Assembly (NCBI GenBank): GCA_036873755.1
Contig: JAVTVY010017375.1
Coordinates: 1 to 64,000 of the forward strand
Origin: Hanleya hanleyi
Lineage: Eukaryota > Mollusca > Polyplacophora > Lepidopleurida > Hanleyidae
Length of the DNA stretch: 64,000 nt
Reading direction: 5' to 3'
Shown here: positions 1 to 13,800 of the stretch, one piece after another
Numbering within the stretch: position 1 is the first letter of the stretch
How the letters are laid out: each line of letters starts with the position of its first letter
Position numbers and translations under genes: made by a program
Notes under the pieces: model-generated
What the model saw: only the letters and a program-made list of their open reading frames with translations
The model's database searches: none
What the model was told of the DNA's origin: nothing

Positions 1-3000
1 ACACAAATCTCGGTGCGTCTCCCAGTAATGCCATCTGTGAGGCACTATATGGCTGCAGCCAGAAATCTCGGTGGGTCTCCCAGTAATGCCATATGTGGAG
101 CATTGTATTGCTGCAGACACAAATCCCGGTGCGTCTCCCAGTAATGCCGTGTGTTTAGCATTGTATTGCTGCACAGACGAATCTCGGTGCGTCTCCCAGT
201 AATGCCGTGGGTTGAGCATTGTGTTGCTGCAGAAACAAATCTCGGTGCGTCTCCCAGTAATGCCGTCTTTTGGGCATTGTATTGCTGCAGAGACCAATCT
301 CGGTGCGTCTCGCAGTAATGCCGTCTGTGGGGCACTATATGGCTGCAGGCCGAAATCTCGGTGCGTCTCCCAGTAATGCCGTGTGTTGAGGATTGTGTTG
401 CTGCAGACACAAATCTCGGTGCGTCTCCCAGTAATGCCGTGTGTGGAGCATTGTATTGCTGCAGATACCAATCTTGGTGCGTCTCCCAGTAATGCCGTAT
501 GTCGGGCAGTATATAGCTGCAAACAGAAATTTCGGTGCGTCTCCCAGTAATGCCGTATGTTTAGCATTGTATTGCTGCAGACACAAATCCCGGTGCGTCT
601 CCCAGTAATGCCGTGTGCTTAGCATTGTATTGCTGCAGATACGAATCTCGGTGCGTCTCCCAGTAATGCCGTGTGTGTAGCATTGTATTGCTGCAGAGAC
701 AAATATCGGTGCGTCTCCCAGTAATGCCGTGTGTTGGGCATTGTATTGCTGCAGAGAAAAATCTCGGTGCGTCTCGCAGTAATCCCGTCTGTGGGGCACT
801 ATATGGCTGCAGGCAGAAATGTCGGTGCGTCTCCCAGTAATGCCATATGTGGAGCATTGTATTGCTGCAGACACAAATCCCGGTGCGTCTCCCAGTAATG
901 CCGTGTGTTTAGCATTGTATTGCTGCAGAGACGAATGTCTGTGCGTCTCCCAGTAATGCCGTGTGTTGAGCATTGTGTTGCTGCAGACACAAATCTCGGT
1001 GCATCTCCCAGTAATGCCGTGTGTTGGGCATTGTATTGCTGCAGAGACGAATCTCGGTGCGTCTCCCAGTAATGCCGTGTGTGGAGAATTGTATTGCTGC
1101 AGATACCAATCTTGGTGCGTCTCCCAGTAACGCCGTATGTCGGGCAGTATATTGCTGCAGACAGAAATCTCGGTGCGTCTCCCAGTAATGCCGTGTGTTG
1201 ACGATTTGTGTCTGCAGCAACACAATGCTCAACACACGGTATTACTGGGAGACGCACCGAGATTTCTGCCTGCAGGCATATAGTGCCCCACAGACGGCAT
1301 TACTGTGAGACGCACCGAGATTTTTCTCTGCAGCAATACAATGCCCAACACTCGGCATTACTGGGAGACGCACCGATATTTGAGTCTGCAGCAATACAAT
1401 GCTCCACACACGGCATTACTGGGAGACGCACCGAGATTCGTCTCTGCAGCAATACAATGCTAAACACACGGCATTACTGGGAGACGCACCGAGATTTGTG
1501 TCTGCAGCAATATAATGCTACACACACGGCATTACTGGGAGACGCACCGAGATTCGTCTCTGCAGCAATACAATGCTCCACACACGGCATTACTGGGAGA
1601 CGCACCGAGATTTCTGCCTGCAGCCATATAGTGCCCCACCCACGGCATTACTGGGAGACGCACCGAGATTTCTGCCTGCAGCCATATACTGCCCGACATA
1701 AGGCATTACTGGGAGACACAACGAGATTTGTGTCTGCAGCAATACAATGCTCCACACACGGCATTACTGGGAGACGCACCGAGATTCGTCTCTGCAGCAA
1801 TACAATGCTAAACACACGGCATTACTGGGAGGCGCACCGAGATTTGTGTCTGCAGCAACACAATGCTCAACACACGGCATTACTGGGAGACGCACCGAGA
1901 TTGGTGTCTGCAGCAATACAATGCTCCACACACGGCATTACTGGGAGACGCACCGAGATTCGTCTTTGCAACGGCCCACAATGCTAAACACACGGCATTA
2001 CTGGGAGACGCACCGGGATTTGTGTCTGCAGCAATACAATGCTCCACACGGCATTACTGGGAGACGCACCGAGATTCGTATCTGCAGCAATACAATGCTA
2101 AACACACGGCATTACTGGAGACGCACCAGAGATTCGTCTGCAGCAATACAATGCTCCACACACGGCATTACTGGGAGACGCACCGAGGTTGTCTCTGCAG
2201 CAATACAATGCTCCACACACGGCATTACTGGGAGACGCACCGAGATTCGTCTCTGCAGCAATACAATGCTACACACACGGCATTACTGGGAGACGCACCG
2301 AGATTTGCGTCTGCAGCAACACAATCCTCAACACACGGCATTACTGGAGACGCACCGAGATTTCTGCCTGCAGCCATATAGTGCCCCACAGACGGCATTA
2401 CTGCGAGACGCACCGAGATTTTTCTCTGCAGCAATACAATGCCCAACACACGGCATTACTGGGAGACGCACCGAGATTTGTGTCTGCAGCCATATACTGC
2501 CCGACATACGGCATTACTGGGAGACGCACCAAGATTGGTATCTGCAGCAATACAATGCTAAACACACGGCATTACTGGGAGACGCACCGGGATTTGTGTC
2601 TGCAGCAATACAATGCTCCACACACGGCATTACTGGGAGACGCACCGAGATTCGTATCTGCAGCAATACAATGCTAAACACACGGCATTACTGGGAGACG
2701 CACCGAGATTTGTGTCTGCAGCAACACAATGCTCAACACACGGCATTACTGGGAGACGCACCGAGATTCGTATCTGCAGCAATACAATGCTAAACACACG
2801 GCATTACTGGGAGACGCACCGGCATTTGTGTCTGCAGTAATACAATGCTCCACATATGGCATTACTGGGAGACGCACCGACATTTCTGCCTGCAGCTATA
2901 TACTGCCCGACATACGGCATTACTGGGAGACGCACCAAGATTGGTATCTGCAGCAATACAATGCTCCATACACGGCATTACTGGGAGACGCACCGAGATT

Positions 3001-4513
3001 CGTATCTGCAGCAATACAATGCCCTACACACGGCATTACTGGGAGACGCACCGAGATTTTTCTCTGCAGCAATACGATGCCCAACACACGGCATTACTGG
3101 GAGACGCACCGAGATTTGTCTCTGCAGCAACACAATGCTCAACACACGGCATTACTGGGAGACGCACCGAGATTCGTATCTGCAGCAATACAATGCTAAA
3201 CACACGGCATTACTGGGAGACGCACCGAGATTCGTCTCTACAGCAATACAATGCTCCACACACGGCATTACTGGGAGACGCACCGAGATTTGTCTCTGCA
3301 GCAATACAATGCTCCACACACGGCATTACTGGGAGACGCTCCGAGATTCGTGTCTGCAGCAATACAATGCTAAACACACGGCATTACTGGGAGACGCACC
3401 GGGATTTGTGTCTGCAGCAATACAATGCTCAACACACGGCATTACTGGGAGGCGCACCGAGATTTCTGTCTGCAGCCATATACTGCCCGACATACGGCAT
3501 TACTGGGAGACGCACCAAGATTGGTATCTGCAGCAATACATTGCTCCACACACGGCATTACTGGGAGACGCACCGAGATTTGTGTCTGCAGCAACACAAT
3601 GCTCCACACACGGCATTACTGGGAGACGCACCAAGATTGGTCTCTGCAGCAATACAATGCTCCACACACGGTATTACTGGGAGACGCACTGAAATTTGTG
3701 TCTGCAGCAACACAATGCTCAACACACGGCATTACTGGGAGACGCACCGAGATTTGTGTCTGCAGCAATACAATGCTCCACACACGGCATTACTGGGAGA
3801 CGCACCGAGATTTGTGTCTGCAGCAACACAGTGCTCAACACACGGTATTACTGGGAGACGCACCGAGATTTCTGCCTGCAGCCATATAGTGCCCCACAGA
3901 CGGCATTACTGTGAGACGCACCGAGATTTTTCACTGCAGCAATACAATGCCCAACACACGGCATTACTGGGAGACGCACCGAGATTTGTGTCTGCAGCAA
4001 TACAATGCTCCACACACGGCATTACTGGGAGACGCACCGAGATTCGTCTCTGCAGCAATACAATGCTAAGCACACGACATTACTGGGAGACGCACCGTGA
4101 TTTGTGTCTGCAGCAATACAATGCTCCACACACGGCATTACTGGGAGACGCACCGAGATTCGTCTCTGCAGCAATACAATGCTCCACACACGGCATTACT
4201 GCGAGACGCACCGAGATTTGTCTCTGCAGCAATACAATGCTCCACACACGGCATTACTGGGAGACGCACCGAGATTTCTGCCTGCAGCCATATACTGCCC
4301 GACATAAGGCATTACTGGGAGACGCACCGAGATTTGTGTCTGCAGCAACACAATGCTCAACACACGGCATTACTGCGAGACGCACCGAGATTTGTGTGTG
4401 CAGCAATACAATGATAAATTATTGGGAAAATAATTCGGGCTCAACACACGGCATTACTGCGAGACGCACCGAGATTTGTGTGTGCAGCAATACAATGATA
4501 AATTATTGAGAAA
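1..4513. repeat. 58-bp satellite with internal inversion
   Basis: About 77 tandem copies of a 58-bp unit, each with a PstI-type CTGCAG and the words GGCATTACTGGGAGACGCAC. Up to about 1,202 the units read in one orientation (GTGCGTCTCCCAGTAATGCC); from there on they are reverse-complemented. Several units near 1,970-2,350 carry 1-6 bp deletions. At 4,400-4,510 the last units are fused to a short AT-rich segment (ATAAATTATTG...AATAATTC) duplicated with a period of about 82 bp. The unit has no stop codon in any of the three frames of one strand, and 58 is 3n+1, so long open frames (up to 554 codons at 2,845-4,509) are a by-product. I do not read it as coding. Confidence 0.95.
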
Positions 4514-5849
4514 ATAATTCGCGCTAAATACATGTATTGTGTGCCATTTATGTGTTACTGGAAATTACAATAAGCAAATAGAAAAACAACAACAGCACGC
4601 TAACTTATGGCATTTGAAAAAAATGATCCTATTTTATGTTACAGCTGTGTAAATATTATGGTCGCAGTTTGAATAGGCGAAAAGTACTGTGCAGAGTTGT
4701 GTCCCTTGATTACTGGGAGGCGCACTCCTGGGAGACGCACCGCTACTGCCAGACGCACCGGCTGCGGCGCTGCAGTTATCCCCTTCTCCATGGATGCGAA
4801 CATCTGATTTCAAACAACTAGAAGGAGATGAAATATACGACACATTGCCTGGTGATTAATTCGTTCGAATATGGGCATGTTCGGAGAGGTTATGAGGTCA
4901 CGAATGCTATTTCGGAAAGCCTATGAATAAAATGGTTAGTTTTCGTTCTGGCTAATAAAATATCTCTCATGACTCGGCTTTGTCAGACAAATCATGACTT
5001 GATTGAGATGATGCCGTTTATATGTTTTGTCTCAGCAGTATACAAAAAGCCTAAAACTGTATGTAAAATGTATCAATTTTTGGGACATTTTTAATCCCGC
5101 TACATATATTTCATCACACACAAGGTAAAGAGTATATCCGCTTAGAAAACACATATTAATAGCACGTATGTGACAATTATTGTAAATATTCTTCCGTATT
5201 AGCATAATCAATAGTCGTTTTATTTGTTAGATGAATTTTTGCGACTTTTCAGTACAGGATGGATACTTCAAATGTTGCCAGTGCGTAGTACCGTAAGTGG
5301 GTAATAAAAGAGACTTGCAGCTGGCAAGAGGCATTTTCCAACGCCCCAATGTGTCCACTAATAGGTCTAACCATCAAAAATTCGTTGCCAGAGTGGCACC
5401 ACAAATTCCAGGATTTGTCCCCTAGATTAATAGCTGAACGGACATGAAGCCCGACTACTTTCCAGTTACTTTGAGTATCAAATCCTGGGACAGGATATCT
5501 GGAAGATATAGTCTTCATCTTTCAGATATTCCGTCCCAGGAATTGATCCTCAGAGTACTTTCAAATACATACGAGTACGTGTGCATTTTGTGTGTAATAA
5601 ATCTCTCGTGAGTGTAAAGCTTTGGTCAATGATCTGCTTATCGCATGTTTGTGACCGAGAAATGAAATTAAGGGCGTCATAAGCTATCGTCAAAGGCCGG
5701 TACAGAAAAACACTTCAGAATCTATCATGACTCCACCACTTCCCAACAGATTTACACTGTCTCGTCATGTGAACACACCTCTATGCAGAAATCGTCCAAA
5801 AATAATCATTTCAATACCCGTTTAATCTCTACTTAGCGACGCTGTGAAC
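4514..5849. other. Unassigned DNA after the satellite
   Basis: No gene recognised. At 4,705-4,770 a few degenerate pieces of the 58-bp satellite unit (GGGAGACGCACCG and CTGCAG words) show that the array once extended further. An open frame of 89 codons on the minus strand at 5,249-5,518 matches nothing I know. The rest is AT-rich non-coding sequence. Confidence 0.5.
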
Positions 5850-6415
5850 AATATATTTCCCACCTCCTTATCTGGATTTGAAGGAAGTCCAGATTTGGAT
5901 CTATACCTTACGTGCAAGTTGTGACGATTTTAATCAACGCCATAGAACATTATTGTATAAACTTACAATGTTATACTATCAAATGCCTTCATTCAAAGTT
6001 TCTCAGATTCGGCGAAAAATATAATTTATACACTGACGGCAAAAATACGGCTTAGCGTGCAGGACCTCTGCAGGGTGCTGTCTAATTTCTAATTTCGCTA
6101 CATGTCCATTGTGTTCAAATGAAGATACTGAGGTACATATTGTTTCATTTGGATAAAGAATACTAGTCAGTGATACGGGTTTTATTTAAAGAACATCTTG
6201 ATGTCTTGCAGTCATGGCTTCTATCTTGACCGCTCCTATCTTCTACCGCCGAAAATCCTCTTTTTCTTGAAACAATTCAAGCATACTTAGAATTCATGCT
6301 ACTTGTCGTTAGAAAGAAGACTTGCAGTTAATGAGGCGGATATTCTTATTGTGGAGTACGGCTGAATATTGAATGTGGGATCTGAGCCCTGTAATTAACG
6401 TTGGCCTTAAGTCTG
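5850..6415 (+). mobile_element. Degraded Penelope-like element, 3' part
   Basis: This stretch parallels the 3' end of the Penelope-like element at 22.47-24.9 kb. The words GACGATTTTAATCAACG and GCGTGCAGGA sit in the same order as the end of that reverse transcriptase frame. They are followed by a tail that matches 24,640-24,905 (GATACGG, ATCTTGATGTCTTGCAG, GGCGGATATTCT). Frameshifts and stops throughout show a dead, 5'-truncated copy. Divergence is clearly higher than between recent copies. Confidence 0.75.
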
Positions 6416-6787
6416 ATATATGTATAAACGAACTTTAGACCATTGACCCAATGATCTGAATGGTACCGGTACCGGAGCGCACGTGCTCTGTAATATTAGC
6501 ACTCATGAAAAATACCACACGCAAAATAGGTAACATTCAAACATAAAGTAATAAACAATGATATAGGCCCCTATTCTTTAATAAAGACATAAAAATGGCG
6601 TATCCGTTAATAAATCCAACTGTTAAACTTTCAAGTACAATTAAAAATCAGTCAATGCCCATTGTATAAATATTTTTCGCTATACGTTGACGTACGTGTT
6701 TTGAATTATTATATCACACATTTTCACGAAATCACAGCATAGCATGTCGATATACCCTTGACTCGTGCTATTTCACAGGTGTGTATA

Positions 6788-7094
6788 TTCCTATACGAAG
6801 TAGGCTCTCATTTGCAAATTGTCCGGTAATGAGTCAGTGAGTGAGTGAGTTCAGTCCATCCGAATCCTTTCCTCGGCAAAATAAGGAGAACCGTTGACAT
6901 TAGAACCTTGATTTTTGGCATGAAGGTGCATTAGGGGACTGTTACCAGCAAGTTCTGAGCTGACCTACTTTTGATGAAAATTCTGGTGATTTTTGATGAA
7001 AATCTCTGGAGATTATGACTTGGGCAGTGCCCATCTTAATATAGGCAGGATTTCAACTTGGGGTGGGGATTTCCAAGAGTTGAGTTCGCGTCAG
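6788..7094. repeat. Direct repeat, copy 1
   Basis: About 300 bp nearly identical to 8,087-8,367. It contains CAGTGAGTGAGTGAGT, a CCTATACGAAGTAGG near-palindrome, AATAAGGAGAACCGTT and ends in GATTTCCAAGAGTT. The GTGAGT run resembles the tail of the SINE at 57.8 kb, so this may be a SINE family member or the end of a larger element. Confidence 0.85.
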
Positions 7095-8086
7095 AGTCCT
7101 AATGCCTACCCTACTTCGTGTAGGTACAACTTGTTTCCCCTTGACCGTGTTGTATTGTCAATAAAAGCACACTGTACAAGCATACCATGAACGTTGCAAT
7201 TGCAGGAATGAGGAGAAAGGAAAAGCCATTGTACAAATTCAAGGCATGGATTAATCTCCCTATTTGTCTTGTTTATCCATCAGTGCTAGATGTCAAATAT
7301 TCATGCAGCTAGCCGAGGACCAGAACATCATTTCACAAACGTACATTTTACCAGGCCAATCTTCTTTATCGCACATACTCGATATAATGGTAATTGATAT
7401 CACCCTGCACCAGATGTGAATGAACCCTTGATTTCGATTAAAAAACGGTGTTTTGGCCCTTGACAAGGTGAATTATTTTTCGATAACTAATTATGGACTC
7501 GTTCAGGCCTATACTGCTGTTTGCAAAACATGCTTAGGCTGCGGTGAATGAAGTCCTATAGTGCTGCCTGATTCGGGATCCAGGAAAAATAACACTTTAG
7601 GAAATCTCGTCAGTTTTAGGCCGCTCCCCGCGCAGTCATATGTCAGAATAGTTCTGCGCGGAGTGCCAAAAGACATTTTTGCACCCAATTACAAGGCGGC
7701 TGACATATGGCAAAGGTACTATATCGTAGGACCGTATCTTTCATGTGAAACTGACCATTGTAATATGGAAATTGATTTTTTGCCTGACGTCACCAGCTCC
7801 GATAAGGTAGCGCACGGCCTGTGGGAGAAAGTTACTCTATAGACTTCATGACATCGTGACATGGTTTGCTATATTTCCTATAGTAACTTACCGTGCTTCA
7901 GTTAAAAAATTGAAATCCCCTATTTTAAGTTCATGTAGAAAGGCGAGATCAGTTCATACAAAACTATCAATGAGGTTTGAAGATGTTACATATTGAAGAG
8001 TTTATAAGAGTCCGACAAAATATCAAGCTTTCGAAGTCTTGCAAGAATCAATCATGATTCATGTATGAGGCGTCGTTTGTGACATA
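7095..8086. other. Spacer between the two direct repeats
   Basis: About 990 bp. The one open frame of note, 7,561-7,842 (+, 93 codons), is unrecognised and lacks a convincing start context. If the flanking repeats were LTRs this would be the element interior, but I see no primer-binding site, polypurine tract or retroviral motif in it. Confidence 0.4.
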
Positions 8087-8367
8087 TTCCTACGAAGTAG
8101 GCTACCATCTGCAAATTGTCCGGTAGTCAGTGAGTGAGTGAGTCCATCCGAATCCTTTCGTCAGCAAAATAAGGAGAACCGTTTACATTAGAACCTTGAT
8201 TTTTTTGCATGAAGGTGCATTAGGGGACTGTTACCAGCAAGTTCTGAGCTGACCTACTTTCGATGAAAATTTCTGACTGGTGATTCTGACTTGGGCTGTG
8301 CCCATCTTAATATAGGCAGGATGTCAACTTGGGGCGGGGGGATTTCCAAGAGTTCAGTGCACGTCAG
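8087..8367. repeat. Direct repeat, copy 2
   Basis: Second copy of the 6,788-7,094 repeat in the same orientation, about 20 bp shorter by small internal gaps (for example one GAGT step missing). The two copies start and stop at matching positions, which suggests two insertions of one element or a duplication with a 1-kb spacer. Confidence 0.85.
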
Positions 8368-8733
8368 TTTGGTTTGCTAATACTGGCGGTCATGGATTAT
8401 TATGCTTTTAACGTCGATAAAAACGTCCACGACCTGGTAGAGCGGATAATTTCGCATCGCCGCTATCAGTCTATACTGGAAGGTAATCTTTCAGGTAATG
8501 TCAATTCCCCATTACAGAAACTCACCACAAGGACTGATGGTGGAACACCATTCGTTCACATGATTCTTCACAGGCGGAGTTCTCGGCTTTCTTTCGAAGA
8601 GGGTAGTCATCCGGCGCAAGTCGTGAGTCACATGACGCCGCATCTTTTTGCCAATGCGCCAACCCGTGGCATGGGTAGAGGCACCTTTTGCCCGTCGAAA
8701 ACTGCCAGCTCAACTTTCTGGGAGCCACAATAA
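8329..8733 (+). other. Open frame of unknown origin upstream of ATPase 3
   Basis: A 134-codon open frame. Its first part lies inside the direct repeat, so a start at the internal ATG near 8,389 is more sensible. From there the codon use looks protein-like, with a charged helical opening (DLVERIISHRR). I cannot assign a family. It lies just 5' of a Polinton ATPase remnant in the same orientation and could be a scrap of that element. Low certainty. Confidence 0.25.
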
Positions 8734-8891
8734 TTTCAGCAGACAAGTAGTGCTTAGGTCGTCATTAGTGGATACGAGAATGCTGAGCTTGCGAGAAGGA
8801 GCCATGTTCTGTGATCGATTCTCGGAATAACTTGGTTGGAGATGGGACAGACGGGCTCAGAGATGGAACAGTAGATAGCTCGGAGCTCAGG

Positions 8892-8932
8892 GATGGAACA
8901 GTTGAGAACTCGAAGATCTCAACTGTCCCATC
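8892..8932. other. Perfect-stem hairpin with TATA-like box downstream
   Basis: Arms of 16 nt (8,892-8,907 and 8,917-8,932) with one mismatch and a 9-nt loop (inner arms CAGTTGAGA and TCTCAACTG). The surrounding 8,840-8,970 repeats GATGGGACAG and GAGCTC words. TTGTATAAAC at about 8,966 could be a TATA box for the ATPase remnant that follows. Confidence 0.55.
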
Positions 8933-9094
8933 GTCGAGCTCCGAGGTGTCCGACCTCCGAGCTCTTGTATAAACATAACATACATCGGCGAGCCTTGATT
9001 ATTCGACGGGTGTCAGAGGAGACGAAAGCCATAATAATACTTCTAATAATAATAATATGCTTACGTCTCGAACAAGAGTATTATATCATCCCTA

Positions 9095-10230
9095 TACGAT
9101 GACGGTGAACGACCCGACGGGTTTTGCGAAAACGTCGTGGGTAATGAAAGTTTTGAAGGAAGGTCATGCAGACCCTTCCCCAGAGCGTATAGTCAATGGT
9201 AGACAGCCTATGATGATACACTACTAAAAATCGTGAGATTCATTCCCGGCATTTCCCATGATATCGAGGAGACGTATTACTTTGATCCGATGCAGACCAA
9301 CGTCGTCGTCCTGAACGATTTCATGGGTGTTGTAAACGGGGAGGTAACAATAGCCGATCTGTTGGTCAAAGGCTCACGTCACAGGAATCTAATCGTCATC
9401 TATTTAGCCCAGAATCTCTTCCCTCGGGGCAAAGCCTCTCGTGATACCGCCTTAAACTGTCAATACTTCGTGTTGTTCACCAATCTAATTAACAGACAAC
9501 AAATACAAGCTTGGGCGAGGAATGATCTATCGTCGAGATACGACTCAAGATGCGGCGACCAAGTCCTGTGGTTACCTGTTCGTGGATCTGAAACCTCATA
9601 CAGTGAAGGAGAAGAGACTGGTTACCCATGTAATTCCACGAAATAAACTCGTACAAGATTGGTTCTGAAATAACACGAACCAACAACAACTGTCGCCCTA
9701 TCCTCTTGATGTGAAAACTTCAAGAGTTACGAATCAGCAGCTGTCGATCCCCACTATGCCTATGTAGCTTCTACTCGGAACCCAGTATTGTACTACCCTC
9801 TCTCGTTTGAGAAGCCTAAAGAGATGGAATGCGATGCGCAAGCTGGAGATGTATTATATACGAACACTGATCCACTGTGGTTTGAAGACAGCAGTTACGG
9901 CAATTTTCAACGAGGAAAAGGTCAATCTGATTCCCGTAAAATGAAATACGCTTCAGGCGATGACAGTGACAGCGAAGGAAACGCATTTCTGTGGAAATAG
10001 AATTGTTCGGCAGGTCTAACGGAGAAATATCATAAAGATATTGAAGAGCGGAAATTATGGAGTGAAATGGCCAACGAAGACTATGTCCGGATGATGGAAA
10101 AGACACTGCCCCAAATATATGACCTACGATCAAGTGATTGCTGGCCATGAAACATTGAAGCTTTCTCACAGAAATTTCGGCTTACTTGAACAGGTTATGG
10201 TGGAGTATTATCGCGGGTACTTTGAGTTAT
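9095..10230 (+). pseudogene. Polinton packaging ATPase remnant (ATPase 3)
   Basis: This is a decayed A32/FtsK-HerA-type DNA-packaging ATPase of the Polinton/Maverick/adintovirus group. A degenerate Walker A region (DPTGFAKTSW) lies at about 9,110. The long conserved core at 9,233-9,560 includes the Walker B equivalent VVVLNDF, where the usual acidic pair is partly lost, and the family blocks VKGSRHRNL, GKASRDTALNCQYFVLF and INRQQ. Further frames at 9,788-10,000 match the C-terminal half of ATPase 2 (PLWFE against APWFK). At least three frameshifts or stops separate these blocks. It resembles ATPase 2 more than ATPase 1, for example FDPMQTNVVVL against FDPDQTNVIVL. In a live element the protein would pump the genome into capsids. 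This copy cannot. Confidence 0.85.
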
Positions 10231-10865
10231 AAAACGTTTAGGTATTGCTTGGAAAATATATCTTTGTTATCGGTAAAATTGCGATTGAGAGCTTAGGGGC
10301 TCCTAAACCGATACTGTGAGGATATCAGTATAATTTCGCCATACTTATACACATTCTCTTGCTGCTTATACTTGCATTCAAAATCCCAGCACATACAGCT
10401 GTGTGGTTCAAATCTTTCTGAGCTTTAGGAGCCGTTATTGCGCATTCTTGTGGATTACTTTACTGCAAATGTATAGAGCTAATACGCACACGTTTTGCTT
10501 ATGATTGTTCATGCGAATACGATGAATTGTTGCTCGTTCGCCATCCATAATGCCTTCACAGGCGGGGTTAAGAGGAATCAGAGCATGGGCGCTCAACAAT
10601 AATCCCCAACGCTCTATGCTCTTAACTTATCGGTACTGGCAATGCTCTCTAATTGATACATTTTGTGTGTAGCTATGTGCATGTAAAAATCATGCGTACG
10701 TCCCTTATGATAAGCACACTAAACAACAAATCATTGTAATCTTACAGTGTTATTTCACGGACAAGACGATCTCTCCTCAATGGACCAGTAAGTCCTATCT
10801 TATTGTCAAGCAACACGGAATTTCATCTCGTTGGTGGCAAAAATAACAAGCTGAGTAGCTAGCAG
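10231..10865. other. Unassigned DNA
   Basis: No open frame or repeat that I can support. It lies between the ATPase 3 remnant and the 157-bp satellite element. Confidence 0.5.
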
Positions 10866-13800
10866 GTCCTCCGCCAAGTAGCTTGTTTAAGAGCGTACAC
10901 CATATACGCTTCCAATATCTTCTTAAATATAATTTGGAATGTGGATATGTGTATGTGGAAAGAAATGTTTATCTGGAATTGTTGAGACAAGTTGAGGACG
11001 TTTGGGAAGCAGTACTGGGTAGTGTAATACTGGAATGTAAGTCTGTAGTTGTATATGGATTTGTGGATGGTGAGGTTTATAAATCGATGGGTGGAATAGA
11101 TCAAGATATTGCGTTCACAACACAGATGGGTACAATATGGGTGAATGAAATCCAAGTTGGTCAATGGCAGTCATCTTGGATTATATACTACCTCAATGAA
11201 AATCAATACCAATGGCCGTCTCACTGATGTGAAGCACTTTCTCAAGTTTGAAGTCAATTGGGAGAATTGTTCTCGCGATACCGCGTTCACAAGATGCGGG
11301 ATGGACGGAATACAAGATGGTCAATGGCAGCCATCTTGGATTATGCACCTCAATGATAATCAATACCAAAGGCCGTTTAACTGATATGAAGAACCTTCCC
11401 AAGTTTGAAGTCGATTGGTCGAATTGTTCTCGAGATATCGTGTTCACAAGATGTGAGACGGACACAATCCAATATGGTTAATGGCAGCCATCCTGGATTA
11501 CGTACCTCAGTGAAAATCAATACCAATGACCGTCGAATTGATGTGAAGCACCTTCTCAAGTTTGATGTCGATTGATCGAATTGTTCTTGAGATACCGCAT
11601 TCACAAGATGTGGGACGGATGGAATCTAATATGGTCAATGGCAGCCATCTTGGATTATGTAGCTCAGTGAAAATCAATACCAATGGCCGTTTAACTGATG
11701 TGAAGAACCTTCTCAAGTTTGAAGTCGATTGGTTGAATTGTTCTCGAGATATCGCGTTTACAAGATGTGGGACTGACAGAATCCAATATGGTCAATGGCA
11801 GCCATCTTGGATTACATACCTCAGTGAAAATCAATACCAATGACCGTCGAACGGATGTGAAGCACCTTCTCAAGCTTGATGTCGATTGGTCGAATTGTTC
11901 TTGAGATATCGCGTTCACAAAATGTGGGACGGACAGAATCCAATATGGTCAATGGCAGCCATCTTGTATTACGTACCTCAGTGAAAATCAATAGCCGTCT
12001 AACTGATGTGAAGAAGTTTCCCAAGTTTGAAGTCGATTGGTCGAATTGTTCTCGAGATATCGCGTTCACAAGATGTGGGACGGATGGAATCTAATATGAT
12101 CAATGGCAGCCATCTTGGATTACATACCTCAGTGAAAATCAATACCAATGGCCGATTAACTGATGAGAAGCACCTTCTCAAGTTCGAGGTCGATTGGATG
12201 AATTGTTCTCGAGATACCGCATTCACAAGATGTGGGACGGACAGAATCTAATATGGATTATGTACCTCAGTGAAAATCAATACCAATGGCCGTTTAACTG
12301 ATGTGAAGAACCTTCCCAGGTTTGAAGTCGATTGGTCAAATTGTTCTCGAGATATCGTGTTCACAAGAAGTGGGACGGATGGAATCCAATATGGTCAATG
12401 GCAGCCATCTTGGATTACGCACCTTCTCAAGTTTGAAGTCGATTGGTTGAATTGTTCTCGAGATATCGCGTTCACAAGATATGAGACGGACACAATCCAA
12501 TATGGTTAATGGCAGCCATCTTGGATTACGTACCTCAGTGAAAATGAATACCAATGGTCGCCTAAGTGATGTGAAGACCCTTCCCAAGTTTGAAGTCGAA
12601 TGGTTGAAATGTTCTCGAGATATCGCGTTCACAAGATGTGGGACTGACAAAATCTAATATGGTCAATGGCAGCCATCTTGGATTACATACCTCAGTGAAA
12701 ATCAATACCAATGGCCGTCGAATTGATGTGAAGCACCTTCTCAAGTTTGATGTCGATTGATCGAATTGTTCTTGAGATACCGCATTCACAAGATGTGGGA
12801 CGGATGGAATCTAATATGGTCAATGGCAGCCATCTTGGATTATGTAGCTCAGTGAAAATCAATACCAATGGCCGTTTAACTGATGTGAAGAACCTTCTCA
12901 AGTTTGAAGTCGATTGGCTGAATTGTTCTCGAGATATCGCGTTTACAAGATGTGGGACGGACAGAATCCAATATGGTCATTGGCAGCCATCTTGTATTAC
13001 GTACCTCAGTGAAAATCAATACCAATGGTCGTCTAACTGATGTGAAGAACCTTCCCAAGTTTGAAGTCGATTGGTTGAATTGTTTTCGAGATATCGCGTT
13101 CACAAGATGTGGGACTGACAGAATCCAATATGGTCAATGGCAGCCATCTTGGATTACATACCTCAGTGAAAATCAATACCAATGACCGTCGAACGGATGT
13201 GAAGCACCTTCTCAAGCTTGATGTCGATTGGTCGAATTGTTCTTGAGATATCGCGTTCACAAAATGTGGGACGGACAGAATCCAATATGGTCAATGGCAG
13301 CCATCTTGGAGTACGTACCTTAGTGAAAATCAATACCAATGGCCGTCTAACTGATGTGAAGAAGTTTCCCAAGTTTGAAGTCGATTGGTCGAATTGTTCT
13401 CGAGATATCGCGTTCACAAGATGTGGGAAGGATGGAATCTAATATGATCAATGGCAGCCATCTTGGATTACATACCTCAGTGAAAATCAATACCAATGGC
13501 CGTTTAACTGATGAGAAGCACCTTCTCAAGTTCGAGGTCGATAGGTTGAATTGTTCTCGAGATACCGCATTCACAAGATGTGGGACGGACAGAATCTAAT
13601 ATGGATTATGTACCTCAGTGAAAATCAATACCAATGGCCGTCTAACTGATGTGAAGAAGTTTCCCAAGTTTGAAGTCGATTGGTCGAATTGTTCTCGAGA
13701 TATCGCGTTCACAAGATGTGGGAAGGATGGAATATAATATGATCAATGGCAGCCATCTTGGATTACATACCTCAGTGAAAATCAATACCAATGGCCGTTT

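Noticed and set aside
335..4509. Long open frames (up to 554 codons) with THRDLCLQQYN-type repeats
   Set aside because: They run through a 58-bp satellite in all three frames and on whichever strand the array faces. The period of 3n+1 makes one frame cycle through the others.
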